From Liolophura sinensis (Eukaryota > Mollusca > Polyplacophora > Chitonida > Chitonidae): DNA of 64,000 nucleotides. Positions 51,566 to 64,000 of this stretch are shown piece by piece. Location of the stretch: positions 43,863 through 107,862 of the forward strand of contig NW_027018039.1 in the NCBI RefSeq assembly GCF_032854445.1. Reading direction: 5' to 3'. How positions within the stretch are numbered: the stretch's first letter is position 1; each line of letters opens with the position of its first letter. A model generated the notes under the pieces. It did not search any database, was not told where the DNA came from, and saw only the letters and a program-made list of their open reading frames with translations. A program made the translations under genes and the position numbers.

Positions 51566-54500
51566 GAGTAAGAGCCGTTGCTACGCACGTGATTATGACA
51601 TCAATGATTATTCAATTGTCGCTACAGCCAAAAGTATTGGTCGGAGAGCAACGCGGATTGCACCATTCGATTTCTCGTCACAAAATACGTCGGATTTTTC
51701 TCTTGCCAGCAGCACTGGAACAGTTTTTCCAATTTTGCATTTTTGCCTGGTCTTTTTGTTAATTGAAATCGGCTACACTGTACTATGTACCAACGCGACT
51801 GGTCATTACTATATTCAGCTTTTGACTATAAGTTATGTGCAATTCGGTAGCCCAGAAGACCTGAAATCTTTGGGCTCAGCGCATTTAACTCACCCAGCAA
51901 TTGTGTTTCTTCTAAGTGCAAGAGAATCTCAATGTCTTTATTTACGTGTAGAAAAACCACACCATTTGTACATAAAATTCACAAGGTACTTGATACAGTC
52001 TGCTGTAAAAAGTACAACTAAACACTGACCCACATTTATAAGGTGCCAAAAGATGCGGAATGGGGTCAGGCATCGGCAGCTGTTGACAAATTGCAAATTT
52101 CCCTGGTTTCCATGGAGTAAGAGCCGTTGCTGTGCATGTGATTATGACATCAATGATCATTCAATTGTCACTACAGCCAAAAGTATTGGTCGGAGAGCAA
52201 CGCAGATTTCACCATTCGATTTCTCTTCACAAAATACGTCGGATTAGCCTCTTGCCAGCAGCACTGGAACAGTTTTTCCACTTTTGCATGTTTGCCTGGT
52301 CTTTTTGTTAATTGAAATCGGCTACACTGTACTCTGTAGAATCGCGACTGGTCATTACTATATTCAACTTTTGACTATAAGTTATGTGCCCTTCGGTAGC
52401 CCAGAAGACGTCAAATCTTTGGGCTAAGCCCATTTAACTCACCCAGCAATTGTCTTACTTCTAAGTCCAAGGCAATCTCAATGTCTTTATCTACGTGTAG
52501 AAAAACCACACCATTTGTACATGAAAAACACAAGGTACTTGATACAGTCTGCTGTAAAAAGTACAACTGAACACTGACCCACTTCAGTAAGGTGCCAAAA
52601 GATGCGGAATTGAGCCAGGCATCGGCAGCTGTTGAAAAATTGCAAATTTCCCTGGTTTCCATGGAGTAAGAGCCGTTGCTGGGCACGTGATTATGACATA
52701 AATGATCATTCAATTGTCACAACAGCCAAAAGTATTGGTCGGAGAGCAACGCGGTTTGTACCATTCGATATTTCGTCACAAAATACGTCGGATTAGCCTC
52801 TTACCAGCAGCACTGGAACAGTTTTTCCACTTTTGCATTTTTGCCTGATCTTTTTGTTAATTGAAATCGGCTACACTGTACTCTGTACAATCGCTACTGG
52901 TCATTACTATATTCAACTTTTGACTATAAGTTATGTGCCCTTCGGTAGCCCAGAAGACGTCAAATCTTTGGGCCAAGCCCATTTAACTCACCCAGCAATT
53001 GTCTTACTTCTAAGTCGAAGACAATCTCAATGTCTTTATCTACGTGTAGAAAAACCACACCATTTGTACATGAAAAACACAAGGTACTTGATACAGTCTG
53101 CTGTAAAAAGTACAACTTAACACTGACCCAACTCAGTAAGGTGCCAAAAGATGCGGAATTGAGCCAGGCATCGGCAGCTGTTGAAAAATTGCAAATTTGC
53201 CTGGTTTCCATGGAGTAAGAGCCGTTGGTATGCACATGATTATGACATCAATGATCATTCAATTGTCACTACAGCCAAAAGTATTGGTCGGAGAGCAACG
53301 CGGTTTGCACTATTCGATTTCTCGTCATAAAATACGTCGGATTAGCCTCTTACTAGCAGCACTGGAACATTTTTTTCCACTTTTGCATTTTTGCCTGGTC
53401 TTTTTGTTAATTGAAACCGGCTACACTGTACACTGTACAATCGCGACTGGTCATTACTATATTCAACTTTTGACTATAAGTTATGTGCCCTTCAGTAGCC
53501 CAGAAGACCTGAATTCTTTGGGACAAGCCCATTTAACTCACCCAGCAATTGTCTTACTTCTAAGTCCAAGACAATCTCAATGTCTTTATCTACGTGTAGT
53601 AAAACCACACCATTTGTACATAAAAATCACAAGGTACTTGATACAGTCTGCTGTAAAAAGTACAACTTAACACTGACCCACATTTATAAGGTGCCAAAAG
53701 ATGCGGAATTGGGCCAGGCATCGGCAGCTGTTAAAAATTGCAAATATCCCTGGTTTCCATGGAGTAAGAGCCGTTGCTGGGCACGTGATTATGACATAAA
53801 TGATCATTCAATTGTCACTACAGCAAAAGTATTGGTCGGAGAGCAACGCGGTTTGCACCATTCGATTTGTCGTCACAAAATACATCGGATTAAGCCTCTT
53901 ACCAGCAGCACTGGAACAATTTTTCCACTTTTGCATTTTTACCTGGTCTTTCGGTAATTGAAATCGGCTACACTGTACTCTGTACAATCGCGACTGGTCA
54001 TTACTATATTCAACTTTTGACTATAAGTTATGTGCCCTTCGGTAGCCCAGAAGACCTGAAATCCTTAAGCCAAGCCCATTTAACTCACCCAGCAATTGTC
54101 TTACTTCTAAGTCCAAGACAATCTCAATGTCTTTATCTACGTGTAGAAAAACCAGACCATTTGTACGTGAAAAACACAAGGTACTTGATACAGTCTGCTG
54201 TAAAAAGTACAACTGAACACTGACCCACTTCAGTAAGGTGCCAAAAGATTCGGAATTGAGCCAGGCATCGGCAGCTGTTGACAAATTGCAAATTTCCCTG
54301 GTTTCCATGGAGTAAGAGCCGTTGCTGTGCACGTGATTATGACATAAATGATCATTGAATTGTCGCTACAGCCAAAAGTATTGGTCAGAGAGCAACGCGG
54401 ATTGCACCATTCGATTTCTCGTCACAAAATACGTCGGATTAGCCTCTTACTAGTAGCACTGAACAGTTTTTCCACTTTTGCATTTTTGCCTGGTCTTTTT

Positions 54501-54856
54501 GTTAATTGAAATCGGCTACACTGTACTCTGTACAATCGCGACTGGTCATTACTATATTCAACTTTTGACTATAAGTTTATGTGCCCTTCGGTAGCCCAGA
54601 AGACGTCAAATCTTTGGCTCAGCCCATTTAACTCACCCAGCGATTGTCTTACTTTTAAGTGCAAGACAATCTCAATGTCTTTATCTACGTGTAGAAAAAC
54701 CACACCATTTGTACGTGAAAAACACAAGGTACTTAATACAGTCTGCTGTAAAAAGTACAACTGAACACTGACCCACTTCAGTAAGGTGCCAAAAGATGCG
54801 GAATTGAGCCAGGCATCGGCAGCTGTTGAAAAATGCAAATTTCCCTGGTTTCCATG

Positions 54857-57045
54857 GAGTAAAAGCAGTTGCTGTGCACGTGATTATGACATAAATGATC
54901 ATTCAATTGTCCTACAGCCAAAAGTATTGGTCGGAGAGCAACGCGGTGTGCACCATTCGATTTCTCGTCACAAAATACGTCGGATTAGCCTCTTACCAGC
55001 AGCACTGGAACAGTTTTTCCCACTTTTGCATTTTTACCTGGTCTTTTGTTAATTGAAATCGGCCTACACTGTACTCTGTACAATCGCGACTGGTGATTAC
55101 TATATTCAACATTTGACTATAAGTTATGTGCCCTTCGGTAGCCCAGAAGACCTGAAATCTTTGGCCAAGCCCATTTAACTCACCCAGCAATTGTCTTACT
55201 TCTAAGTCGAAGACAATCTCAATGTCTTTATCTACGTGTAGAAAAACCAGACCATTTGTACATAAATAAAAGGTACTTGATACAGTCTGCTGTAAAAAGT
55301 ACAACTAAACACTGACCCACATTTATAAGGTGCCAAAGATGCGGAAGTGGGCCAGGCATCGGCAGCTTTTAAAAAATTGCAAATATCCATGGTTTCCATG
55401 GGGTAAGAGCCGTTGCTGGGCACGTGATTATGACATCAATGATCATTCAATTGTTGCTACAGCCAAAAGTATTGGTCGGAGAGCAACGCGGAATTGCACC
55501 ATTCGATTTCTCGTCACAAAATACGTCGGATTAGCCTCTTACTAGTAGCACTGGAACAGTTTTTCCACTTTTGCATTTTTGCCTGGTCTTTTTGTTAATT
55601 GAAATCGGCTACACTGTAACTCTGTACAATCGCGACTGGTCATTACTATATTCAACTTTTGACTATGAGTTATGTGCCCTTCGGTAGCCCAGAAGACCTG
55701 AAATCTTTGGGCTAAGCCCATTTAACTCACCCAGCAATTGTCTTACTTCTAAGTCCAAGACAATCTCAATGTCTTTATCTACGTGTAGAAAAACCACACC
55801 ATTTGTACATAAAAAACACAAGGTACTTGATACAGTCTGCTGTAAAAAGTACAACTGACCGCAATCCCACATGAATAAGGTGCCAAATGATGCGGAATTG
55901 AGCCAGGCATCGGCAGCTGTTGAAAAATTGCAAATTTCCCTGGTTTCCATGGAGTAAGAGCCGTTGCTGTGCACGTGATTATGACATAAATGATCATTCA
56001 ATTGTCGCTTCAGGCAAAAGTATTGGTCGGAGAGGAACGCGGTTTGCACCATTCGATTTTTCGTCACAAAATACGTCGGATTAGCCTCTTACCAGCAGCA
56101 CTGGAACAGTTTTTCCACTTTTGCATTTTTACCTGGTCTTTTGTTAATTGAAATCGGCTACACTGTACTCTGTACAATCGCGACTGGTGATTACTATATT
56201 CAACTTTTGACTATAAGTTATGTGCCCTTCGGTAGCCCAGAAGACCTGAAATCTTTGGGCCAAGCCCATTTAACTCACCCAGCAATTGTCTTACTTCTAA
56301 GTCGAAGACAATCTCAATGTCTTTATCTACGTGTAGAAAAACCAGACCATTTGTACATAAATAAAAGGTACTTGATACAGTCTGCTGTAAAAAGTACAAC
56401 TAAACACTGACCCACATTTATAAGGTGCCAAAAGATGCGGAAGTGGGCCAGGCATCGGCAGCTTTTAAAAAATTGCAAATATCCATGGTTTCCATGGGGT
56501 AAGAGCCGTTGCTGGGCACGTGATTATGACATCAATGATCATTCAATTGTTGCTACAGCCAAAAGTATTGGTCGGAGAGCAACGCGGATTGCACCATTCG
56601 ATTTCTCGTCACAAAATACGTCGGATTAGCCTCTTACTAGTAGCACTGGAACAGTTTTTCCACTTTTGCATTTTTGCCTGGTCTTTTTGTTAATTGAAAT
56701 CGGCTACACTGTACTCTGTACAATCGCGACTGGTCATTACTATATTCAACTTTTGACTATGAGTTATGTGCCCTTCGGTAGCCCAGAAGACCTGAAATCT
56801 TTGGGCTAAGCCCATTTAACTCACCCAGCAATTGTCTTACTTCTAAGTCCAAGACAATCTCAATGTCTTTATCTACGTGTAGAAAAACCACACCATTTGT
56901 ACATAAAAAACACAAGGTACTTGATACAGTCTGCTGTAAAAAGTACAACTGACCGCAATCCCACATGAATAAGGTGCCAAATGATGCGGAATTGAGCCAG
57001 GCATCGGCAGCTGTTGAAAAATTGCAAATTTCCCTGGTTTCCATG
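54857..57045 (+). repeat. Two-monomer (~1094-bp) tandem duplication
   Basis: Units 54857 and 55401 are repeated as 55952 and 56497. The first half of 55952 has GTCGCTTCAGGC and GAGAGGAACGCG, as at 57046. Its second half has CTGGTCTTTTGTTAATTG and GGTGATTACT, as in 54857. Both copies share the one-base-short CTTTTGTTAATTG. Single-base indels are dense in the first copy. Confidence 0.85.
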
Positions 57046-60000
57046 GAGTAAGAGCCGTTGCTGTGCACGTGATTATGACATAAATGATCATTCAATTGTC
57101 GCTTCAGGCAAAAGTATTGGTCGGAGAGGAACGCGGTTTGCACCATTCGATTTTTCGTCACAAAATACGTCGGATTAGCCTCTTACCAGCAGCACTGGAA
57201 CAATTTTTCCACTTTTGCATTTTTGCCTGGTCTTTTTCTTAATTGAAATCGGCTACACTGTACTATGTACCATCGCGACTGGTCATTACTATATTCAACT
57301 TTTGACTATATGTTATGTGCCCTTCGGTAGCCCAGAAGACGTCAAATCTTTGGGCTAAGCCCATTTAACTCACCCAGCAATTGTCTTACTTCTAAGTCCA
57401 AGACAATCTCAATGTCTTTATCTACGTGTAGAAAAACCACACCATTTGTACATGAAAAACACAAGGTACTTGATACAGTCTGCTGTAAAAAGTACAACTG
57501 AACACTGACCCACTTCAGTGAGGTGCCAAAAGATGCGGAATTGAGCCAGGTATCGGCAGCTGTTGAAAAATTGCAAATTTCCATGGTTTCCATGGAGTAA
57601 GAGCCGTTGCTACACACGTGATTATGACATAAATGATTATTTAATTGTCGCTACAGCCAAAAGTTTTGGTCGGAGAGCAACGCGGATTGCACCATTCGAT
57701 TTCTCGTCACAAAATACGTCGGATTAGCCTCTTACCAGCAGCACTGGAACAGTTTTTCCACTTTTGCATTTTTACCTGGTCTTTTTGTTAATTGAAATCG
57801 GCTACACTGTACTCTGTACAATCGCGACTGGTCATTACTATATTCAACTTTTGACTATAAGTTCTGTGCCCTTCGGTAGCCCAGAAGACCTGAAATCTTT
57901 GGGCCAAGCCCATTTAACTCACCCAGCAATTGTCTTACTTCTAAGTGCAAGACAATCTCAATGTCTTTATCTACGTGTAGAAAAACCACACCATTTGTAC
58001 ATAAAAAACACAAGGTACTTGATACATTCTGCTGTAAAAAGTACAACTGAACACTGACCCACTTCAGTAAGGTGCAAAAAGATGCGGAATTGAGCCAGGC
58101 ATCGGCAGCTGTTGAAAAATTGCAAATTTCCCTGGTTTCCATGGAGTAAGAGCCGTTGCTGGGCACGTAAATATGACATAAATGATTATTTAATTGTCGC
58201 TACAGCCAAAAGTATTTGTCGGAGAGCAACGCGGTTTGCACCATTCGATTTCTCGTCACAAAATACGTCGGATTAGCTTCTTACCAGCAGCACTGGAACA
58301 GTTTTTCCACTTTTGCATTTTTACCTGGTCTTTTTGTTAATTGAAATCGGCTACACTGTACTGTGTACAATCGCGACAGGTCATTACTATATTCAACTTT
58401 TTACTATAAGTTCTGTGCCCTTCAGTAGCCCAGAAGACATCAAATCTTTGGGCCAAGCCCATTTAACTCACCCAGCAATTGTCTTACTTCTAAGTCCAAG
58501 ACGATCTCAATGTCTTTATCTACGTGTAGAAAAACCACACCATTTGTACATAAAAAACACAAGGTACTTGATACAGTCTGCTGTAAAAAGTACAACTAAA
58601 CACTGACCCACATTTATAAGGTGCCAAAAGATGCGGAATTGGGCCAGGCATCGGCAGCTGTTAAAAAATTGCAAATATCCATGGTTTCCATAGAGTAAGA
58701 GCCGTTGCTGGGCACGTGATTATGACATCAATGCTCATTCAATTGTCGCTACAGCCAAAAGTATTGGTCGGAGAGCAACGCGGATTGCACCATTCGATTT
58801 CTCGTCACAAAATACGTCGGATTAGCTTCTTACCAGCAGCACTGGAACAGTTTTTCCACTTTTGCATTTTTACCTGGTCTTTTTGTTAATTGAATTCGGC
58901 TACACTGTACTGTGTACAATCGCGACAGGTCATTACTATATTCAACTTTTTACTATAAGTTCTGTGCCCTTCGGTAGCCCAGAAGACGTCAAATCTTTGG
59001 GCCAAGCCCATTTAACTCACCCAGCAATTGTCTTACTTCTAAGTCCAAGACAATCTCAATGTCTTTATCTACGTGTAGAAAAACCAGACCATTTGTACAT
59101 AAAAAACACAAGGTACTTGATACAGTCTGCTGTAAAAAGTACAACTGACCGCAATCCCACATGAATAAGGTGCCAAAAGATGCGGAATTGAGCCAGGTAT
59201 CGGCAGCTGTTGAAAAATTGCAAATTTCCCTGGTTTCCATGGAGTAAGAGCCGTTGCTGTGCACGTGATTATGACATAAATGATCATTCAATTGTCACTA
59301 CAGGCAAAAGTATTGGTCGGAGAGCAACGCGGTTTGCACCATTCGATTTCTCGTCACAAAATACGTCGGATTAGCCTCTTACCAGCAGCACTGGAACAAT
59401 TTTTCCACTTTTGCATTTTTGCCTGGTCTTTTTCTTAATTGAAATCGGCTACACTGTACTATGTACCATCGCGACTGGTCATTACTATATTCAATATTTG
59501 ACTATATGTTATGTGCCCTTCGGTAGCCCAGAAGACGTCAAATCTTTGGGCTAAGCCCATTTAACTCACCCAGCAATTGCCTTACTTCTAAGTCGAAGAC
59601 AATCTCAATGTCTTTATCTACGTGTAGAAAAACCACACCATTTGTTTATATAAAACACAAGGTTCTTGATACAGTCTGGTGTAAAAAGTACAACTGAACA
59701 CTGACCCACTTCAGTAAGGTGCCAAAAGATGCGGAATTGGGCCAGGCATCGGTAGCTGTTGAAAAATTGCAAATTTCCCTGGTTTCCATGGAGTAAGAGC
59801 CGTTGCTGGGCACGTGATTATGACATAAATGATCATTCAATTGTCACTACAGCCAAAAGTATTGGTCGGAGAGCAACGCAGTTTGCACCATTCGATTTCT
59901 CATCACAAAATACGTCGGATTAGCCTCTTACCAGCAGCACTGGAACAGTTTTTCCACTTTTGCATTTTTGCCTGGTCTTTTTGTTAATTGAAATCGGCTA

Positions 60001-60888
60001 CACTGTACTCTGTACAATCGCGACTGGTCATTACTATATTCAACTTTTGACTATAAGTTATGTGCCCTTCGGTAGCCCAGAAGACGTCAAATCTTTGGAC
60101 TAAGCCCATTTAACTCACCCAGCAATTGTCTTACTTCTAAGTGCAAGACAATCTCAATGTCTTTATCTACGTGTAGAAAAACCAGACCATTTGTACGTGA
60201 AAAACACAAGGTACTTGATACAGTCTGCTGTAAAAAGTACAACTGAACACTGACCCACTTCAGTAAGGTACCAAAAGATGCGGAATTGAGCCAGGCATCG
60301 GCAGCTGTTGAAAAATTGCAAATTTCCCTGGTTTCCATGGAGTAAGAGCCGTTGCTACGCACGTGATTATGACATAAATGATCATTCAATTGTCGCTACA
60401 GCCAAAAGTATTGGTCGGAGAGCAACGCGGATTGCACCATTCGATTTCTCGTCACAAAATACGTCAAATTAGTCTCTTACTAGTAGCACTGGAACAGTTT
60501 TTCCACTTTTGCATTTTTGCCTGGTCTTTTTGTTAATTGAAACCGGCTACACTGTACTCTGTACAATCGCGACTGGTCATTACTATATTCAACATTTGAC
60601 TATAAGTTATGTGCCCTTCGGTAGCCCAGAAGACGTCAAATCTTTGGGCTAAGCCCATTTAACTCACCCAGCAATTGTCTTATTTCTAAGTCCAAGACAA
60701 TCTCAATGTCTTTATCTACGTGTAAAAAAACCACACCATTTGTACATAAAAAACAAAAGGTACTTGATACAGTCTGCTGTAAAAAGTACAACTGAACACT
60801 GACCCACATTTATAAGGTGCCAAAAGATGCGGGATTGGGCCAGGCATCGGCAGCTGTTAAAATATTGCAAATATCCCTGGTTTCCATG

Positions 60889-63800
60889 GAGTAAGAGCCG
60901 TTGATGGGCACGTGATTTATAACATAAATGATCATTCAATTGTCGCTACAGGCAAAAGTATTGGTCGGAGAGCAACGCGGTTTGCACCATTTGATTTTCT
61001 CGTTACAAAATACGTCGGATTAGCCTCTTACCAGCAGCACTGGAACAGTTTTTCCACTGTTGCATTTTTACCTGGTCTTTTTGTTAATTGAAATCGGCTA
61101 CACTGTACTCTGTACAATCGCGACTGGTCATTACTATATTCAACTTTTGACTATAAGTTATGTGCCCTTCGGTAGCCCAGAAGACGTCAAATCTTTGGGC
61201 TAAGCCCATTTAACTCACCCAGCAATTGTCTTACTTCTAAGTGCAAGACAATCTCAATGTCTTTATCTACGTGTAGAAAAAACCACACCATTTGTACATA
61301 AAAAACACAAGGTACTTGATACAGTCTGCTGTATAAAGTACAACTGACCACAGACCCACATGAATAAGGTGCCAAAAGATGCGGAATTGAGCCAGGCATC
61401 GGCAGCTGTTGAAAAATTGCAAATTTCCCTGGTTTCCATGGAGTAAGAGCCGTTGCTGGGCACGTGATTATGACATAAATGATCATTCAATTGTCACAAC
61501 TGCCAAAAGTATTGGTAGGAGAGCAACGCGGTTTGTACCATTCGATTTCTCGTCACAAGATACGTCGGATTAGCTTCTTACCAGCAGCACTGGAACAGTT
61601 TTTCACTTTTGCATTTTTACCTGGTCTTTTTGTTAATTGAAATCGGCTACACTTTCCTCTGTACAATCGCGACTGGTCATTACTATATTCAACTTTTGAC
61701 TATAAGTTATGTGCCCTTCGGTAGCCCAGAAGACTTGAAATCTTTGGGCCAAGCCCATTTAACTCACCCAGCAATTGTCTTACTTCTAAGTCCAAGACAA
61801 TCTCAATGTCTTTATCTACGTGTAGAAAAACCACACCATTTGTACGTGGAAAACACAAGGTACTTGATACAGTCTGCTGTAAAAAGTACAACTGAACACT
61901 GACCCACTTCAGTAAGGTGCCAAAAGATGCGGAATTGAGCCAGGCATCGGCAGCTGTTGAAAAATTGCAAATATCAATGGTTTCCATGGAGTAAGAGCCG
62001 TTGCTATGCACGTGATTATGACATCAATGATCATTCAATTGTCACTACAGGCAAAAGTATTGGTCGGAGAGCAACGCGGTTTGCACCATTCGATTCTCGT
62101 CACAAAATACGTCGGATTAGCCTCTTACTAGTAGCACTGGAGCAGTTTTTCCACTTTTGCATTTTTGCCTGGTCTTTTTGTTCATTGAAACCGGCTACAC
62201 TGTACTCTGTACAATCGCGACTGGTCATTACTATAATCAACTTTTGACTATAAGTTATGTGCCCTTCGGTAGCCCAGAAGACGTCAAATCTTAGGGCTAA
62301 GCCCATTTAACTCACCCAGCAATTGTCTTACTTCTAAGTCCAAGACAATCTCAATGTCTTTATCTACGTGTAGAAAAACAGACCATTTGTATTTCCCTGG
62401 TTTCCATGGAGTAAGAGCCGTTGCTGTGCACGTGATTATGACATCAATGATCATTCAATTGTCACTACAGCCAAAAGTATTGGTAGGAGAGCAACCCAGA
62501 TTGCACCATTCGATTTCTCGTCACAAAATACGTCGGATTAGCCTCTTGCCAGCAGCACTGGAACAGTTTTTCCACTTTTGCATTTTTACCTGGTCTTTTT
62601 GTTAATTGAAATCGGCTACACTGTACTCTGTACAATCGCGACTGGTCATTACTATATTCAACTTTTGACTATAAGTTATGTGCCCTTCGGTATCCCAGAA
62701 GACCTAAAATCTATGGCTAAGCCTATTTAACTCACCCAGCAATTGCCTTTCTTCTAAGTCCAAGACAATCTCAATGTCTTTATCTACGTGTAGAAAAACC
62801 ACACCATTTGTACATGAAAAACACAAGGTACTTGATACAGTCTGCTGTAAAAAGTACAACTGAACACTGACCCACTTCAGTAAGGTGCCAAAAGATGCGG
62901 AATTGAGCCAGGCATCGGCAGCTGTTGAAAAATTGCAAATTTCCCTGGTTTCCATGGAGTAAGAGCCGTTGCTGGGCACGTGATTATGACATAAATGATT
63001 ATTCAATTGTCGCTACAGCCAAAAGTATTGGTCGGAGAGCAACGCGGATTGCACCATTCGATTTCTCGTCACAAAATACGTCGGATTTTCCTCTTGCCAG
63101 CAGCACTGGAAAAGTTTTTTCCAATTTTGCATTTCTACCTGGTCTTTTTGTTAATTGAAATCGGCTACACTGTACTATGTACCAACGCGACTGGTCATTA
63201 CTATATTCAACTTTTGACTATAAGTTATGTGCCCTTCGGTAGCCCAGAAGACGTCAAATCTTTGGGCTAAGCCCATTTAACTCACCCAGCAATTGTCTTA
63301 CTTCTAAGTGCAAGACTATCTCAATGTCTTTATCTACGTGTAGAAAAACCACACCATTTGTACATGAAAAACACAAGGTACTTGATACAGTCTGCTGTAA
63401 AAAGTACAACTGAACACTGACCCACTTCAGTAAGGTGCCAAAAGATGCGGAATTGAGCCAGGCATCGGCAGCTGTTGAAAAATTGCAAATTTCCCTGGTT
63501 TCCATGGAGTAAGAGCCGTTGCTACGCACGTGATTATGACATAAATGATTATTTAATTTGTCGCTACAGCCAAAAGTATTGGTCGGAGAGCAACGCGGAT
63601 TGCACCATTCGATTTCTCGTCACAAAATACGTCGGATTAGCCTCTTGCAGCAGCACTGGAACAGTTTTTCCACTTTTGCATTTTTACCTGGTCTTTTTGT
63701 TAATTGAAATCGGCTACACTGTACTCTGTACAATCGCGACTGGTCATTACTATATTCAACTTTTGACTATAAGTTATGTGCCCTTCGGTAGCCCAGAAGA

Positions 63801-64000
63801 CCTGAAATCGTTGGGCCAAGCCCATTTAACTCACCCAGCAATTGTCTTACTTCTAAGTCCAAGACAATCTCAATGTCTTTATCTACGTGTAGAAAAACCA
63901 CACCATTTGTACGTGAAAAACACAAGGTACTTGATGCAGTCTGCTGTAAAAAGTACAACTGAACACTGACCCACTTCAGTAAGGTGCCAAAAGATGCGGA
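60889..64000 (+). repeat. Super-repeat copy IV, cut by the window edge
   Basis: Monomers start at 60889, 61441, 61989, 62409, 62957 and 63507, the last being incomplete. The GTTGATGGGC start mark and the short third monomer (61989-62408) place it in register with 44554 at an offset of about 16335. Several single-base indels not seen in the other copies occur here, for example GTGATTTATAAC near 60912 and TTTTTCACTTTT near 61602. Confidence 0.9.
61989..62408 (+). repeat. Shortened monomer, 127-bp deletion class, copy IV
   Basis: A 420-bp unit with the same join near 62390. Two single bases are missing (CGATTCTCGTC near 62093 and GAAAAACAGACC near 62379). It reads CTATGCACGTG at its start where the other members read CTGTGCACGTG. 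Confidence 0.93.

Larger units (their letters stand above)
44554..60888 (+). repeat. Super-repeat copy III (16335 bp, 30 monomers)
   Basis: Monomers start at 44554, 45104, 45653, 46075, 46624, 47173, 47723, 48272, 48821, 49370, 49919, 50468, 51017, 51566, 52115, 52664, 53213, 53762, 54310, 54857, 55401, 55952, 56497, 57046, 57595, 58144, 58693, 59242, 59791 and 60340. It matches copy II at 17989 through the first ten monomers. It then carries local duplications of 1098, 549 and about 1094 bp. It retains the monomer (54310) that copy II lost. Single-base indels are concentrated at about 53.7-55.7 kb. Confidence 0.92.
1..64000 (+). repeat. Satellite DNA array, ~549-bp monomer, 117 complete units plus one partial
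   Basis: The landmark GAGTAAGAGCCG (or a one- to two-base variant) recurs every 545-552 bases through the whole window, except in six shortened monomers. The first unit boundaries are 1, 550, 1098, 1647, 2196, 2745 and 3217; the last is 63507, which runs off the window. Every unit has the same order of landmarks: CACGTG, AATGATCATT, a cluster of short T-tracts, GTGCCCTTCGGTAGCCCAG, TGGGC/GCCCA, TCTACGTGTAGA, GTAAAAAGTACAAC and TTTCCATG. All units are in the same orientation. No spacer or foreign insertion was seen. I do not recognise the family. A eukaryotic heterochromatic location (centromeric, pericentromeric or subtelomeric) is inferred from array size and higher-order structure. Confidence 0.98.

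Noticed and set aside
53197-53670. 157-residue plus-strand open frame
   Set aside because: It spans a monomer border, depends on one-base indel variants (run of seven T near 53370), and its counterpart in copies I and II is shorter.
1-64000. CRISPR array
   Set aside because: The repeat is 549 bp with no unique spacers between copies, and the sequence is continuous satellite.
1-64000. Tandem rRNA gene or histone gene cluster
   Set aside because: No rRNA-like conserved segment and no histone reading frame is present. The unit is too short and is free of coding sequence.
1-64000. Telomeric repeats or long microsatellite runs
   Set aside because: No run of TTAGGG-, TTTAGGG- or TTAGG-type units and no simple-sequence tract longer than short T or A runs was found.

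Overview
The window is one uninterrupted block of tandemly repeated satellite DNA. From base 1 to base 64000 it is a head-to-tail array of a roughly 549-bp AT-rich monomer, all in one orientation. There are 117 complete monomers and one partial monomer at the right end. I see no unique flanking sequence, inverted monomer, inserted transposon, rRNA, tRNA or credible protein gene. Both array borders lie outside the window. Long satellite arrays with higher-order structure are typical of eukaryotic centromeric, pericentromeric or subtelomeric heterochromatin, so the source is almost certainly a eukaryotic chromosome. I do not recognise the monomer and cannot name the lineage.

I phase each monomer from the sequence GAGTAAGAGCCG, just after the CCATG in each unit. 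Most units are 549 bp, which is 3 x 183. Normal variants are 545-550 bp. Two deletion types stand out: a 472-bp unit at 2745-3216 (77 bp lost) and a 422-bp class (127 bp lost) that occurs five times.

Layout. 1-6509: a six-monomer higher-order unit present twice (3216-bp offset), the second copy having a full-length sixth monomer. 4863-8153: a three-monomer unit (1647 bp) repeated. 8154-10345: four mosaic monomers. 10346 onward: a larger super-repeat in which each copy starts with a monomer reading GTTGATGGGC and carries one 422-bp deleted monomer two units later. Its copies are 4270 bp (10346-14615), 11949 bp (14616-26564), 17989 bp (26565-44553), 16335 bp (44554-60888) and a partial copy (60889-64000). 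Copy lengths differ because whole numbers of monomers were gained or lost. Visible local duplications have offsets of 549, about 1094, 1098, 2196 and 2745 bp, and one monomer was lost near 37 kb. Junctions fall inside monomers but in register, the signature of unequal homologous exchange.

Each monomer carries several short dyad symmetries: CACGTG, a TTATG/CATAA palindrome and AATGATCATT at its start, and four small hairpins further in. Many short open frames appear on both strands. They are repeated copies of the same non-coding sequence, opened or closed by single-base changes, and are not annotated as genes. Clusters of single-base homopolymer indels (about 10.7-11.9, 16.0-16.7, 53.7-55.7 and 60.9-63.7 kb) suggest imperfect consensus quality, so exact copy numbers should be treated with care.
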